Assembly: GCA_963588595.1 (NCBI GenBank)
Contig: CAVAIA010000032.1
Coordinates: 1-45,686, forward strand
Origin: Phoenicibacter sp963588595
GTDB taxonomy: Bacteria > Actinomycetota > Coriobacteriia > Coriobacteriales > Eggerthellaceae
Direction: 5' to 3'
DNA: 45,686 nt
Shown here: piece by piece, positions 31,371-39,632 of the stretch
Numbering within the stretch: the stretch's first letter is position 1
How the letters are laid out: each line of letters begins with the position of its first letter
Position numbers and translations under genes: made by a program
The notes under the pieces: model-generated
What the model was told of the DNA's origin: nothing
The model's input: only the letters and a program-made list of their open reading frames with translations
The model's database searches: none

Positions 31371-32645
31371 ATGGATCGTTGCATTTTACATGTTGACTTA
31401 AATTGTTGTTTTGCACAAATCGAGTGTGAGTTCAATCCTGAGTTAAGAGAGAAGCCTGTTGTTGTTGCAGGCAAAGAGGAATTGCGCCATGGAATTGTTA
31501 TGGCAAAAAATGAGGTTGCGAAAAAGTGTGGGATAAAAACTGCTTGTACGCTAAGGGAGGCTAGGAATATTTGTCCTAGCGTCGTTGTTTTGCCACCGAA
31601 TTATGATAGATATAAATTGGTAAGCGCTCACACAAGGAAAATATATTATGACTACTCTGACCTTGTTGAACCCTTCGGGATAGATGAATGTTGGATAGAT
31701 GTGACAAACACACGACGAGCCCTTGGAATGAGCGGAAGTGAGATAGCGCGAAAAGTCAACGCGCGCGTTAAAGAGGAGCTTGGATTGACAACTTCAGTTG
31801 GCGTTTCTTGGAATAAAATCTTTGCTAAGTTTGGAAGTGATTACAAAAAACCTGATGCAATAACCGAGATAACAAGAGAAAACTATAAATCGCTTGTCTG
31901 GGAAAGCCCAGTTAGAGATCTTCTTTATGTTGGAAGGGCAACAGAAAAAAAGTTAAATGCAGCAGGAATATTTTCAATAGGTCAACTTGCATCCGCAAGC
32001 GATGTTTTCTTAAATGACGAGCTTGGGAAGATGGGCTTTGTTCTCCGTGAATTTGCACGAGGAGAAGACATATCCGAGGTAAAGGAGATGGATCCTGATG
32101 CAATTGACGTTGAAAGGGAAATTAAGAGTTATGGGAATGGAGTTACTTTCCCAAGAGACATCGATGATGATAAAACGGCTAAGGCTGTCACTCACATGCT
32201 CGCTGAAAGCGTTTCTCAAAGAATGAGGAAGGACGGGGCGAGGGCAAAAAAGGTCTCAATTGGAATTAGAAACAATCTCGACCTTGGAATAATAACGCGC
32301 CAAAAGAAACTTGATGTTGCATCAAATATAACTATTGAAATTTGTGACGCTGCTTGGGATTTGATGAAGAATAATTGGAAATTTACAAAGGAAACTCCTG
32401 TTCGCGCAATTCAAGTTCAAGCAGGCGACATTGAGACAGACCAAGAGTTCTATCAAATGTTTGCATTTGACAAATTCAATCAAAGAGACAAGCTTGAAAA
32501 CTTAGACAAAAAGGTTGATGAAATGAGAAGGCGCTATGGAAATAACGCAATTATGTGGGGTGCAAAGGCAACGGATAAAGACACGGTTGATATGGATATA
32601 GTCGGGTGGGATAAACCTCATCCCGTTTCCTTTTTTCACCGATAA
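31371..32645 (+). CDS. dinB: Y-family DNA polymerase (Pol IV/DinB type)
   Basis: This encodes 424 residues. Catalytic acidic residues are Asp9 (ILHVDLNCCFAQIE) and Asp105-Glu106 (FGIDECWIDVT); the likely steric gate is Phe14. Thumb and little-finger domains follow, with a helix-hairpin-helix near YVGRATEKKLNAAGI. The carboxyl end HPVSFFHR may be a sliding-clamp contact. The polymerase performs error-prone translesion synthesis. AAAGG precedes the ATG; spacing from tatD is eight bases, so it is probably the last gene of the long operon. There is no LexA-like palindrome I can point to. Confidence 0.93.
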   Translation: MDRCILHVDLNCCFAQIECEFNPELREKPVVVAGKEELRHGIVMAKNEVAKKCGIKTACTLREARNICPSVVVLPPNYDRYKLVSAHTRKIYYDYSDLVEPFGIDECWIDVTNTRRALGMSGSEIARKVNARVKEELGLTTSVGVSWNKIFAKFGSDYKKPDAITEITRENYKSLVWESPVRDLLYVGRATEKKLNAAGIFSIGQLASASDVFLNDELGKMGFVLREFARGEDISEVKEMDPDAIDVEREIKSYGNGVTFPRDIDDDKTAKAVTHMLAESVSQRMRKDGARAKKVSIGIRNNLDLGIITRQKKLDVASNITIEICDAAWDLMKNNWKFTKETPVRAIQVQAGDIETDQEFYQMFAFDKFNQRDKLENLDKKVDEMRRRYGNNAIMWGAKATDKDTVDMDIVGWDKPHPVSFFHR

Positions 32646-32650
32646 GGTTT

Positions 32651-32666
32651 TTTGCTTAAAAGCAAA
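32651..32666 (+). promoter_or_regulatory. Small inverted repeat just upstream of the exporter promoter
   Basis: TTTGCTT and AAGCAAA form a perfect seven-base dyad with a two-base centre, ending three bases before the -35 of the next promoter. It could be an operator or a weak terminator for dinB; it lacks a following T-run. Confidence 0.35.
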
Positions 32667-32669
32667 TTG

Positions 32670-32698
32670 TTGACAAGTTGTCGCTTATTAATTAGTAT
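32670..32698 (+). promoter_or_regulatory. Promoter of the ABC exporter gene
   Basis: A perfect TTGACA (32670-32675) and TAGTAT (32693-32698) are separated by 17 bases. Transcription would begin near 32705, giving a 32-base leader to the ATG at 32737. Confidence 0.75.
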
Positions 32699-32736
32699 TG
32701 TTTAGCGTTGAATTTTATGATTTGGAGTGCGAAATA

Positions 32737-34536
32737 ATGTCACAAAAGAAACAAGGTTTAACTTCAAGAAGTCTCCACTACTATTGGAAAGCCACAAAGA
32801 AGCATTTGGGATATTTCCTTTTGCTCATTTTCTCAACTGGGCTATTTGTTGGTTGCTTGACTTATGGAAACCCTTATATGATGGGAAAAATTGTTGATAG
32901 AGTCTCTCAAGGTTGGGTTGCTCCCGATCAACTTTATTCCACTTACGCCCCTTACTTAATATCTCTTGTTGCCATAAATTTTCTTGGACAAGCAGGCTCG
33001 AAGTTGCAAGACTATTCGACCTACAAATTAAACATTCTTGTGACTTATGACTTGTCAATTGAGTGTTTTGATTGTCTTTGCAATCAATCTGTTGCTTTCC
33101 ACTCTAGCAACTACGGGGGAGCGCTCGTTTCAGCAACTTCCAAGTTTTTGGGAGCTTATCAAGAACTTATCCGTAACATAAATTACCCCTTTATGCCTAT
33201 GGTTATGAGCATTTCTTGCACTTGTTTTTTGTTAATACCTCTCGTGCCCCAATATGTGGCGATCCTTATGACAATTCTTTGCATTTATGCATTCATATCC
33301 TACAAAATGTATAAAAGGATTTTGCACTTAAATGAGAAAGCGTCCGTCGCGCAAAACTCGCTTTCTGGAGAGCTTAGCGATGCAGTAACAAACATTTTGG
33401 CAGTTAAAACTTGTGGGAGGGAAGATTTCGAGCGCAAAATTTTTGACAAGGCTGCCATCAATGTTCGAGCGCGCGATTCTGTTAGGATGAAAGCGTCTTT
33501 GACAAGAGGCATCATAACAGCAACTATAGCCCTAATTATGATGACGACAGTTGGCATCTTTATTTGTTGTGGAAACACATATTTTGGAATCACAGCAGGA
33601 ACGTTGATAATAATGTTTACCTACACTTATTCTTTAACTCAACAATTTAACCACCTTGCGAATGCTTTAGAGCGTCAAAATAAGGCGTTTGGTGACTCGT
33701 TTGCTATGACAGAAGTTTTGGACGCTCCGCGGCTTGTCTCCGATGCGGCAGGGGCTAAAGATATGGTTGTTGAAGAAGGTGAGATTGAGTTTAAGGATAT
33801 TGGTTTTTCTTACACAGATGGTGGAGCTAAAACAACAGTGTTTGACGATTTTAACCTTAAAATATCACCTGGTGAGAGAGTTGGACTAGTTGGAGTTTCT
33901 GGTTCTGGGAAAACAACTTTAACCAAACTTCTTTTGCGTCTTTCAGACATTCAAGAAGGCAAAATTTTAATTGATGGACAAAATGTTGCTGATGTTACAC
34001 AACAATCTCTTCGCCGTCAAGTTGCATATGTCCCGCAAGAGCCACTTCTTTTTCATAGAACTATTGAAGAGAACATCTCATATGGCAAGCCAAACTCAAC
34101 TCACGAAGAAATAGTTGAGGCTGCCAAGGGCGCAAATGCTTTGGATTTTATAGAGAGTTTGCCTCAAGGTTTTCAAACTTTGACTGGCGAGAGGGGTGTT
34201 AAGCTCTCAGGAGGGCAACGGCAAAGAATAGCGATTGCGAGAGCAATGTTGATCGACGCTCCGATTCTTGTTCTTGATGAGGCAACTTCTGCGCTTGATT
34301 CTGAGAGTGAGGCTATTGTTCAAGATGCTCTCTCACGTTTGATAAAAGGGAGGACGACGATAGTCGTTGCGCACAGGTTGTCAACTGTTGCAAGCCTTGA
34401 TAGGATTGTTGTTTTGAAAAAGGGAAAGATAGTTGAAAGCGGAACTCACGCTGAGCTTGTCAAAGAGGAAGGCGAATATGCTCATCTTTGGAAAAGGCAA
34501 ACGATGGTTGCAGATGAACTTAAGAAAAATTTATAA
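32737..34536 (+). CDS. ABC exporter, ABCB-type half transporter
   Basis: This encodes 599 residues from the ATG at 32737, with GGAG nine bases upstream; an earlier in-frame TTG overlaps the promoter and was rejected. Six transmembrane helices (about 15-310) precede a nucleotide-binding domain with Walker A GVSGSGKTT, signature LSGGQRQRIAIARA, Walker B ILVLDEATSALD and a switch histidine in VVAHRLST. It is a lipid, peptide or drug exporter that must dimerise; no partner gene is adjacent, so a homodimer is likely. Its 3' end overlaps the convergent thiN gene by 17 bases. Confidence 0.93.
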   Translation: MSQKKQGLTSRSLHYYWKATKKHLGYFLLLIFSTGLFVGCLTYGNPYMMGKIVDRVSQGWVAPDQLYSTYAPYLISLVAINFLGQAGSKLQDYSTYKLNILVTYDLSIECFDCLCNQSVAFHSSNYGGALVSATSKFLGAYQELIRNINYPFMPMVMSISCTCFLLIPLVPQYVAILMTILCIYAFISYKMYKRILHLNEKASVAQNSLSGELSDAVTNILAVKTCGREDFERKIFDKAAINVRARDSVRMKASLTRGIITATIALIMMTTVGIFICCGNTYFGITAGTLIIMFTYTYSLTQQFNHLANALERQNKAFGDSFAMTEVLDAPRLVSDAAGAKDMVVEEGEIEFKDIGFSYTDGGAKTTVFDDFNLKISPGERVGLVGVSGSGKTTLTKLLLRLSDIQEGKILIDGQNVADVTQQSLRRQVAYVPQEPLLFHRTIEENISYGKPNSTHEEIVEAAKGANALDFIESLPQGFQTLTGERGVKLSGGQRQRIAIARAMLIDAPILVLDEATSALDSESEAIVQDALSRLIKGRTTIVVAHRLSTVASLDRIVVLKKGKIVESGTHAELVKEEGEYAHLWKRQTMVADELKKNL

Positions 34537-35167
34537 CGATTGCTATAGTTCCACTTTTAAGACCTATTAGAATTGGGTCGTTTGTCGATAAGTTGCTTTG
34601 CCCAATCGTTGGAAATTTGTCTAAGCGAAGGTCGTCCGCTTCCCACTTAAGTCCTCGTAAAAATAAGTTTTCAATTGGTTCGAGCGCTGGGATTATAGAG
34701 ATAGTTGTTTGATCTTCTAATGGCTCACTTTGCCATGCATCCTCGCCGCTCAGCAAAATAATTCTCTCTCCTAAACCGATCATTTCAACTTCAAGTCCTG
34801 ACCTATTTGCAAACGCGCACGCTCTAATCGATGAGAGAGTATGATCAACACGTTTTCCAAGGGCTCCAAAAACGTAGGCTTTCTCATAGTTTTCATCTTG
34901 GAGCCGTTTTAAGGCAAGCTCTAAATCACTTTGATCCTTGTCTTTTGGGAATTTCGTGGTTCTAACTCCCGCGGGCAAAAAACCAAGAGAGTCAAAGTCT
35001 CCTAAAACTAAGTCTGGAGTAACTTTGTTATCTATTAAGTGTTTATAACCTGCATCAACTGCGATAATGCTTGCACTTTTTTCTTGGCAGCGGATTTCGT
35101 CGAACTTTTCTTTGTTAAATTCGCTTGCACAAACAACAATTGCTATTTTTGATTCGGTATCGTTCAA
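34520..35167 (-). CDS. thiN: Thiamine pyrophosphokinase
   Basis: This encodes 215 residues starting at TTG (35167), preceded by AAGAGG. The substrate-binding signature DLVLGDFDSLG and KDQSDLELALKRL are diagnostic; AVDAGYKHLIDNKVTPD and VFGALGKRVDHTLS complete the N-terminal catalytic domain. It converts thiamine and ATP to thiamine diphosphate. It overlaps the end of the convergent exporter and follows the small upstream gene by two bases, so both are read from the promoter at 35494-35467. Confidence 0.93.
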   Translation of the reverse strand: MNDTESKIAIVVCASEFNKEKFDEIRCQEKSASIIAVDAGYKHLIDNKVTPDLVLGDFDSLGFLPAGVRTTKFPKDKDQSDLELALKRLQDENYEKAYVFGALGKRVDHTLSSIRACAFANRSGLEVEMIGLGERIILLSGEDAWQSEPLEDQTTISIIPALEPIENLFLRGLKWEADDLRLDKFPTIGQSNLSTNDPILIGLKSGTIAIVINFS

Positions 35168-35169
35168 AA

Positions 35170-35460
35170 TTAAACCTCTTGGATTCTTTTAGTAGATTTT
35201 AGCTGGACATAAAATGCTCCTGCATCATTTTGCCATAAAAAGTGCGCGCGTCCTCCAATCATCAAAGTGTAGCGAAAGCCAAAACCTCCACACTTTAGAG
35301 ATGGCGCATATCTCCTTTCAACAACCCTGTCCACTTTAAAACGCTCTCCATTCTCAAGAATTATCTCTAGCGGGGATAAAACTCCTTCGCTATTGATGTG
35401 AGCGACCACTTCAACAAATTCTTGTTTACTTGAGGGATCCTGTTGAGCGCTTTGTTCCAT
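35170..35460 (-). CDS. Small uncharacterised protein, first gene of the thiN operon
   Basis: This encodes 96 residues that I do not recognise. The N-terminus is polar and low in complexity; residues 17-90 look like a compact beta-rich domain (EVVAHINSEGVLSPLEIILE, then RRYAPSLKCGGFGFRYTLMI). It has no membrane segment. It ends two bases before thiN on the same strand. A well-spaced promoter puts transcription initiation at its ATG, and there is no Shine-Dalgarno, so it is probably read from a leaderless mRNA. Its position suggests a housekeeping rather than mobile origin. Confidence 0.7.
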   Translation of the reverse strand: MEQSAQQDPSSKQEFVEVVAHINSEGVLSPLEIILENGERFKVDRVVERRYAPSLKCGGFGFRYTLMIGGRAHFLWQNDAGAFYVQLKSTKRIQEV

Positions 35461-35466
35461 AAATCA

Positions 35467-35494
35467 ATTTTACATTACAAAGGCAAATTGACAA
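35467..35494 (-). promoter_or_regulatory. Promoter of the small protein-thiN operon, leaderless
   Basis: On the minus strand TTGTCA (35494-35489) and TAAAAT (35472-35467) are 16 bases apart. The -10 ends six bases before the ATG at 35460, so initiation is expected at the start codon itself. Confidence 0.65.
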
Positions 35495-35502
35495 ATAAAG
35501 GG

Positions 35503-35508
35503 TATAAT
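35503..35508 (+). promoter_or_regulatory. -10 element of the tRNA-Arg gene
   Basis: A perfect TATAAT ends 13 bases before the mature tRNA. TTGACA is present at 35488-35493 but only nine bases away, so it is not a usable -35 for this hexamer. Confidence 0.6.
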
Positions 35509-35521
35509 ATAAGCCGTTTTG

Positions 35522-35597
35522 GCGCCCGTGGCTCAACGGATAGAGCATCGGACTTCTAATCCGGCGGTTGCAGGTTCGAATCCTGCCGGGCGCACCA
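35522..35597 (+). tRNA. tRNA-Arg (anticodon UCU)
   Basis: This is a 76-base cloverleaf with a perfect seven-pair acceptor stem (GCGCCCG with CGGGCGC), D arm GCTC/GAGC, anticodon TCT at 35555-35557 in loop CTTCTAA, a T arm with GGTTCGAATCC, and encoded CCA. It reads AGA codons. Its last 20 bases plus three more recur exactly at 38902-38924, marking it as an integration site. Confidence 0.97.
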
Positions 35598-35600
35598 TGA
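35578..35600 (+). repeat. Left 23-bp direct repeat (tRNA 3' end, attachment-site-like)
   Basis: It covers the 3' part of the T arm, the acceptor strand and CCA of tRNA-Arg plus TGA, and is identical to 38902-38924. It is the left boundary of a 3.3-kb islet. Confidence 0.9.
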
Positions 35601-35645
35601 CTTTTGAGTGAAAATTAATCAATGATTCCACCATTGGAGTGAAAT

Positions 35646-37172
35646 ATGGAATCTTGTGGCAAGCACAAGAAATATATAATATTCAGTCTGCTTACTTTTT
35701 TTGTTTTTGGTCTATGCCTTTTAAATTTGCACAAAAATAATTTCTTCTCAATAGTTCAATCGGACATGTCAACTAAAGTTTCAACGCTTTGCAATGGGAT
35801 AACTCTTTGCTTATGTGGATTCTATGTCCTATTGATTTTTTTGATACTCTTTAAAAAAATTTCGCTAAATAAGTTATTCCTTGCATCTGCTTTAGTTTTG
35901 GGGAGTGCAATCACTCTAATAATACCGATTGGAAACGTTCCAGATGAGGAAAATGCTCATATGGGCACTGTTTATCATTATTCTAATGTTTTGATGGGGG
36001 TTGAAGACGGTGATTTAAATCACGTAAAAATTAGAAAATGTGATGAAGACATTCCCAGTTTCAAGGTTATCGATGATCAAAAATTTGAGACTTATTTAAG
36101 TGATTTATCAAACAATACTAACTTGGATGAAACGATGATAGAGTCTAAAAGTCATGGATTTGGCTTTAGGGTAGATTTATTTACTTACTTTTTTAGCACA
36201 ATAGGATTTACTATCGGGAGGTTGCTCCATTTAAATGGAATATTGTGCTTTCTAATTGGGCGATTCTTTAATTTTGCTGTGTTTTTAATTGCTGCGTATT
36301 GGTGCCTTTCACGAATCAAGAACTTTAAAGAAATTTTAATGATGGTTTGTTTGCTGCCTATCACATTGCAGCAGGCGTGCTCGCTTTCTTATGATTCAGC
36401 CACTATAACGCTATCTTTGTTGATCATAACCCTAACTGTTAATTTATATACTAAGAAGAAGTTAACAAAAAAAGAAAAAATTGCGTTGATAGTTTCATGC
36501 GTGCTCTTAATTCCATGCAAGGGCTTTATGTATCCGCTACTTATATTAGCTCCATTATCTTTCTTTTTAACTAAGGTGGATTTTTCAAAGCCGATAGTTA
36601 AGAAATTGCTAATTGCCTCTTTATCCATACTATTATTTTTGAGTTGCGCAATCATTATTTTGTGTCATAGTGTAAGCGACCAATCTTCTTTATTTTATTT
36701 GGTTGGTCACCCTAAAATGCTTACGAAAATCTTGTTGTCAACATTTGAGAGTGAATTTTATATAGATGTTCAAGAGACCGTTGGTTGTTTGGGTTTAATG
36801 CAATTTAGATTTAACAACAATATTTATTTGTTATATTTCATATTTATGGTTTATGTTGTAATTAAAAGCAAGTCAACTATAAAAATTCCAATCATATCAC
36901 GATGCGTTTTTGTGGCGATTATTGTAATAACTACTGCTGGATCATTGATAGCATTGTATCCTCAAACTTATTCAGGAGGATATATTGATTTAGTGAACAA
37001 GTTTTCTATTGAAGGTTTCCAAGGAAGATATTTCATACCAATTTTAATCCCATTTCTTATTGCTTTTACTCAATCTGAAAAGCTGGAAGATGTTAATTTG
37101 AATCAAAAGGTTTTAACAATAAGCTCATTGTTGTGCATATTATGCGTTTTCGAAACAATGAGTTGTTTGTAG
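35646..37172 (+). CDS. Multi-pass membrane protein of the DUF2142 type, probable GT-C-like glycan enzyme
   Basis: This encodes 508 residues with about twelve hydrophobic segments. After the third helix the loop has NVPDEENAHMGTVYHYS, the acidic PDE..H motif typical of DUF2142 proteins, which resemble GT-C glycosyltransferases using lipid-linked sugars. This loop and the long exoplasmic segment at about 115-165 would lie outside the membrane. GGAG precedes the ATG. It converges on the second membrane gene, with 17 bases between the stops, and both are enclosed by the tRNA 3'-end repeats. I infer a role in surface-polysaccharide or teichoic-acid decoration. Confidence 0.75.
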   Translation: MESCGKHKKYIIFSLLTFFVFGLCLLNLHKNNFFSIVQSDMSTKVSTLCNGITLCLCGFYVLLIFLILFKKISLNKLFLASALVLGSAITLIIPIGNVPDEENAHMGTVYHYSNVLMGVEDGDLNHVKIRKCDEDIPSFKVIDDQKFETYLSDLSNNTNLDETMIESKSHGFGFRVDLFTYFFSTIGFTIGRLLHLNGILCFLIGRFFNFAVFLIAAYWCLSRIKNFKEILMMVCLLPITLQQACSLSYDSATITLSLLIITLTVNLYTKKKLTKKEKIALIVSCVLLIPCKGFMYPLLILAPLSFFLTKVDFSKPIVKKLLIASLSILLFLSCAIIILCHSVSDQSSLFYLVGHPKMLTKILLSTFESEFYIDVQETVGCLGLMQFRFNNNIYLLYFIFMVYVVIKSKSTIKIPIISRCVFVAIIVITTAGSLIALYPQTYSGGYIDLVNKFSIEGFQGRYFIPILIPFLIAFTQSEKLEDVNLNQKVLTISSLLCILCVFETMSCL

Positions 37173-37189
37173 GTTCATAACCAAAAGTA

Positions 37190-38761
37190 TTACTCTTTCA
37201 AGACGCATGTGCAAAATATTGGTATGCAAACAATCAAGGGTAGCGCATATCTTATAAGACAAGCTGGAGAAGCAAGCAGGGTCAGTAAAAAGACAACCAA
37301 AAACGCTGTAATAGATGAGAGTTTGAATTGTTTTTTATAGATTGAATATATGATCAAGAACACTAGGATCCAAAAATAAATTGATGGAGAGCATGAGATA
37401 TTGAGTACAGGGATTTTTTCGTATTTGTTCTCGGTGTAAAGCCTTTCATACAATTTTTCAAGTTGGGGGAAATATGAAGTGTGTTCAACTTGAAAGCCCT
37501 CTTTTGTGTCTGTTAAGAAAATTCCTTGGCGATTTTTTGTTCCGTAAATTTCAGCGAATGATGTGTCAGTAGGGGAAAAATATCCTGCGTTCAACATACA
37601 AAAGGCTTTAAAATAGCTGCCGGGAAATCTTGCAAACATTTCAAAATATAAGTTCGCGAAACCCAAGAAATCTTCGGAAGCTCTGCCTTCATATTTAACG
37701 GGGTCAGAAAGTGATTGATCATAGTGTTCAACATCTGGAACGAATTTAAAAATTTCTTTCTTTTCTTCTTCAGATAACTGATCCTTTTTGTCATTATACG
37801 CGCATGCAATCTGCTGATAAGGAACGGACAGCGCCTCGTTAATTGAGCCACTAGTTGCTTGTAAAGCTGTTTTTAAACCCATAGAGAAAAAGATAGCTAG
37901 AACGACTGAAATAATTGTGCGCAAAAGAAATTTGCAATCTTCTCTCTCTTTCAAGTACCTTATAACAATTATGAGCAAATATGCAATAATTGCAAAAATT
38001 CCATTGTTGCGTAATAACACAACAGCTATGATTGAGAATATATATATATATATAGATCGCTTATTGCCTAAATTAGGAAATCGCACATGATATGCAAAAG
38101 AAGTAATGAAAAGAAGGACTCCGCAAGTAAAAAATGTGTCTTTTGTCATTGAAATAGCAAGAAGTGAAAAAATTGGCGAGGTACATACAAATAAGATCAA
38201 TAGATATCTCACTAATTTTGAAACATTTGATTTCCGTAAAAACGCTTGTGCATAAGACAATGACGCTGAAAAAATTATCATTTGAGCAATTGTCGCAAGC
38301 GCAATTCCAGAAGTGTAATCGTTTAATACCTTACCTCCTATAAAGTTGTAAAAGAATTTGATGTAGAGTGTGTGCAACAAAGGTTGATGGGTGTTGTAGC
38401 TCCCAAATGTCTTAGTCACTTGTCCAGCAACATCATAAGTGAAAAGACCGGGGTAATAGGCAAGAAATACAGGCAACCAGCAAACTAGTTGAACAATCCA
38501 AATGATGAGGGAATATCTTTTTAGTGAAACAGAATTCGAAAAATTCTCCTCAAATAGTTTTAGTTTTGAGTTTTTAAGCTTGCACCTAATAAAGCAAGAT
38601 AAAGCAAAGAAAAACAGAGTTAACACCAATGTGCTGTAAAACAAAAGGAAATAGCTGGAGGTTGAGGAAATTAGGTTGTGTTGAATCATAAAAATATAGG
38701 CGTTCAGGAAACTGAACACCAACAAAGATATAAAAACAACTTTATTTCCCCTCAACCCCAT
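37190..38761 (-). CDS. Multi-pass membrane protein of the DUF6020 type
   Basis: This encodes 523 residues with about twelve membrane helices. The diagnostic segment is WLPVFLAYYPGLFTYDVAGQ followed by THQPLLHTLYIKFFYNFIGG, as in DUF6020 proteins, membrane enzymes often found in glycan clusters and with a GT-C-like look. An exoplasmic region (about 315-450) lies before the last helices. A dinucleotide repeat at 38038-38054 lies in its coding sequence. No clear ribosome-binding site precedes the ATG. It shares the tRNA-bounded islet only with the DUF2142-like gene. The function is inferred from family resemblance, with moderate confidence. Confidence 0.75.
   Translation of the reverse strand: MGLRGNKVVFISLLVFSFLNAYIFMIQHNLISSTSSYFLLFYSTLVLTLFFFALSCFIRCKLKNSKLKLFEENFSNSVSLKRYSLIIWIVQLVCWLPVFLAYYPGLFTYDVAGQVTKTFGSYNTHQPLLHTLYIKFFYNFIGGKVLNDYTSGIALATIAQMIIFSASLSYAQAFLRKSNVSKLVRYLLILFVCTSPIFSLLAISMTKDTFFTCGVLLFITSFAYHVRFPNLGNKRSIYIYIFSIIAVVLLRNNGIFAIIAYLLIIVIRYLKEREDCKFLLRTIISVVLAIFFSMGLKTALQATSGSINEALSVPYQQIACAYNDKKDQLSEEEKKEIFKFVPDVEHYDQSLSDPVKYEGRASEDFLGFANLYFEMFARFPGSYFKAFCMLNAGYFSPTDTSFAEIYGTKNRQGIFLTDTKEGFQVEHTSYFPQLEKLYERLYTENKYEKIPVLNISCSPSIYFWILVFLIIYSIYKKQFKLSSITAFLVVFLLTLLASPACLIRYALPLIVCIPIFCTCVLKE
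38038..38054 (-). repeat. AT dinucleotide tract inside the DUF6020-type gene
   Basis: Seventeen bases of alternating A and T (8.5 units) encode an IYIYI stretch in a membrane helix. The length is enough to make slippage plausible; loss or gain of one unit would shift the frame. Confidence 0.9.
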
Positions 38762-38809
38762 TTTATTTTCATCACATCATTTAATAACTACTCAATTTCT
38801 TGTTTCAAA

Positions 38810-38830
38810 AAAGTAAAGTTATTTTACTTT
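38810..38830. promoter_or_regulatory. Perfect 8-bp AT-rich dyad near the islet right end
   Basis: AAAGTAAA and TTTACTTT flank a five-base loop, about 50 bases upstream of the DUF6020-type start codon. It may be an operator; the stem is too AT-rich to be a good terminator. Confidence 0.35.
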
Positions 38831-38901
38831 AATTATAGAAAAAAGTGAACAGAACCAAGATATCGAGGTGCGCTAAAGCGGGTAATTCACTCATTTACCT
38901 T

Positions 38902-38924
38902 GAATCCTGCCGGGCGCACCATGA
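38902..38924 (+). repeat. Right 23-bp direct repeat (copy of tRNA-Arg 3' end)
   Basis: It is identical to 35578-35600. The sequence immediately upstream does not resemble the 5' part of a tRNA, so this is not a tRNA gene but the right boundary of the islet. ecfS ends 17 bases beyond. Confidence 0.9.
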
Positions 38925-38940
38925 TTAATGTTCAGGAAGA

Positions 38941-39630
38941 CTACTCCACCCCAAACTTTTCTTTAATTCGAGTGAGCTTTTTCTTCCAAGGCTCAAAGAG
39001 CGCTGCTAAAAATATGACAGTGGCTATTGATTGAATGATGTCTAGAGGAATTCCTGCTCCATATGTTAAAAGTGCGCTTTGTAGCGTTATTGGTTGAACA
39101 AAACCTACGATATACCAACTGTTTAAAATGAACCCATATAGAAGAGGGCTTAAAAAAGCCCACGAGTATAAAACAATTCTATTCTCGTGAAGATTATGGT
39201 CGGCAAGAACTCCTGATATGTATCCAACAAGTCCCCATGAATACATTTGCCAAGGCGTCCATGCTCCTTGTCCAAAAAAGAAGTTTGAGACCAACGCTGC
39301 AAGGCACCCAATCAAAAATCCACTGCGTCTCCCAAAGACAATCCCTCCAATGATGCAAATGGCGCAAACCGGTTTAAAGTTTGGAACTGCCGCGAATAAG
39401 ATTCTGCCAGCAGCCGCAAGCGCACCAAGGACAGCAGTTGGCACAATTTGTTTTATCGCTGGCTTACTCCTCTCATACCCAAACAAGAACAAAATTATCG
39501 ATATAGTTGCAACTGCAAGGGTTAAAAGTGCGCTTTGCTCAATTTGAAAGAAGGCAAAAAATAGTAAGGTTGCTGGCGTTATTATCAAAAGAAGAATCTC
39601 GATAACATTAGTTGTTTTGCTCTTATCCAC
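38941..39630 (-). CDS. ECF transporter S component (substrate-binding membrane protein)
   Basis: This encodes 229 residues starting at GTG (39630), nine bases after AAGGAG. Six or seven helices are visible. PNFKPVCAICIIGGIVFGRR and NFFFGQGAWTPWQMYSWGLV resemble S components tied to cobalamin-type uptake (CbrT/CblT group), so a corrinoid is a reasonable but unproven ligand. S components bind vitamins in the membrane and topple with EcfT. It is the third gene after ecfT and ecfAA', with a two-base spacing, giving a dedicated (group I) ECF system. Confidence 0.82.
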   Translation of the reverse strand: MDKSKTTNVIEILLLIITPATLLFFAFFQIEQSALLTLAVATISIILFLFGYERSKPAIKQIVPTAVLGALAAAGRILFAAVPNFKPVCAICIIGGIVFGRRSGFLIGCLAALVSNFFFGQGAWTPWQMYSWGLVGYISGVLADHNLHENRIVLYSWAFLSPLLYGFILNSWYIVGFVQPITLQSALLTYGAGIPLDIIQSIATVIFLAALFEPWKKKLTRIKEKFGVE

Positions 39631-39632
39631 TT

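Noticed and set aside
35488..35508. TTGACA and TATAAT as one tRNA promoter
   Set aside because: The two hexamers are only nine bases apart, too close for a sigma-70-type promoter; only the -10 is credited.
38860..38921. A second tRNA-Arg gene
   Set aside because: Only the last part of the T arm, acceptor strand and CCA are present; no D arm, anticodon arm or 5' acceptor strand can be found.
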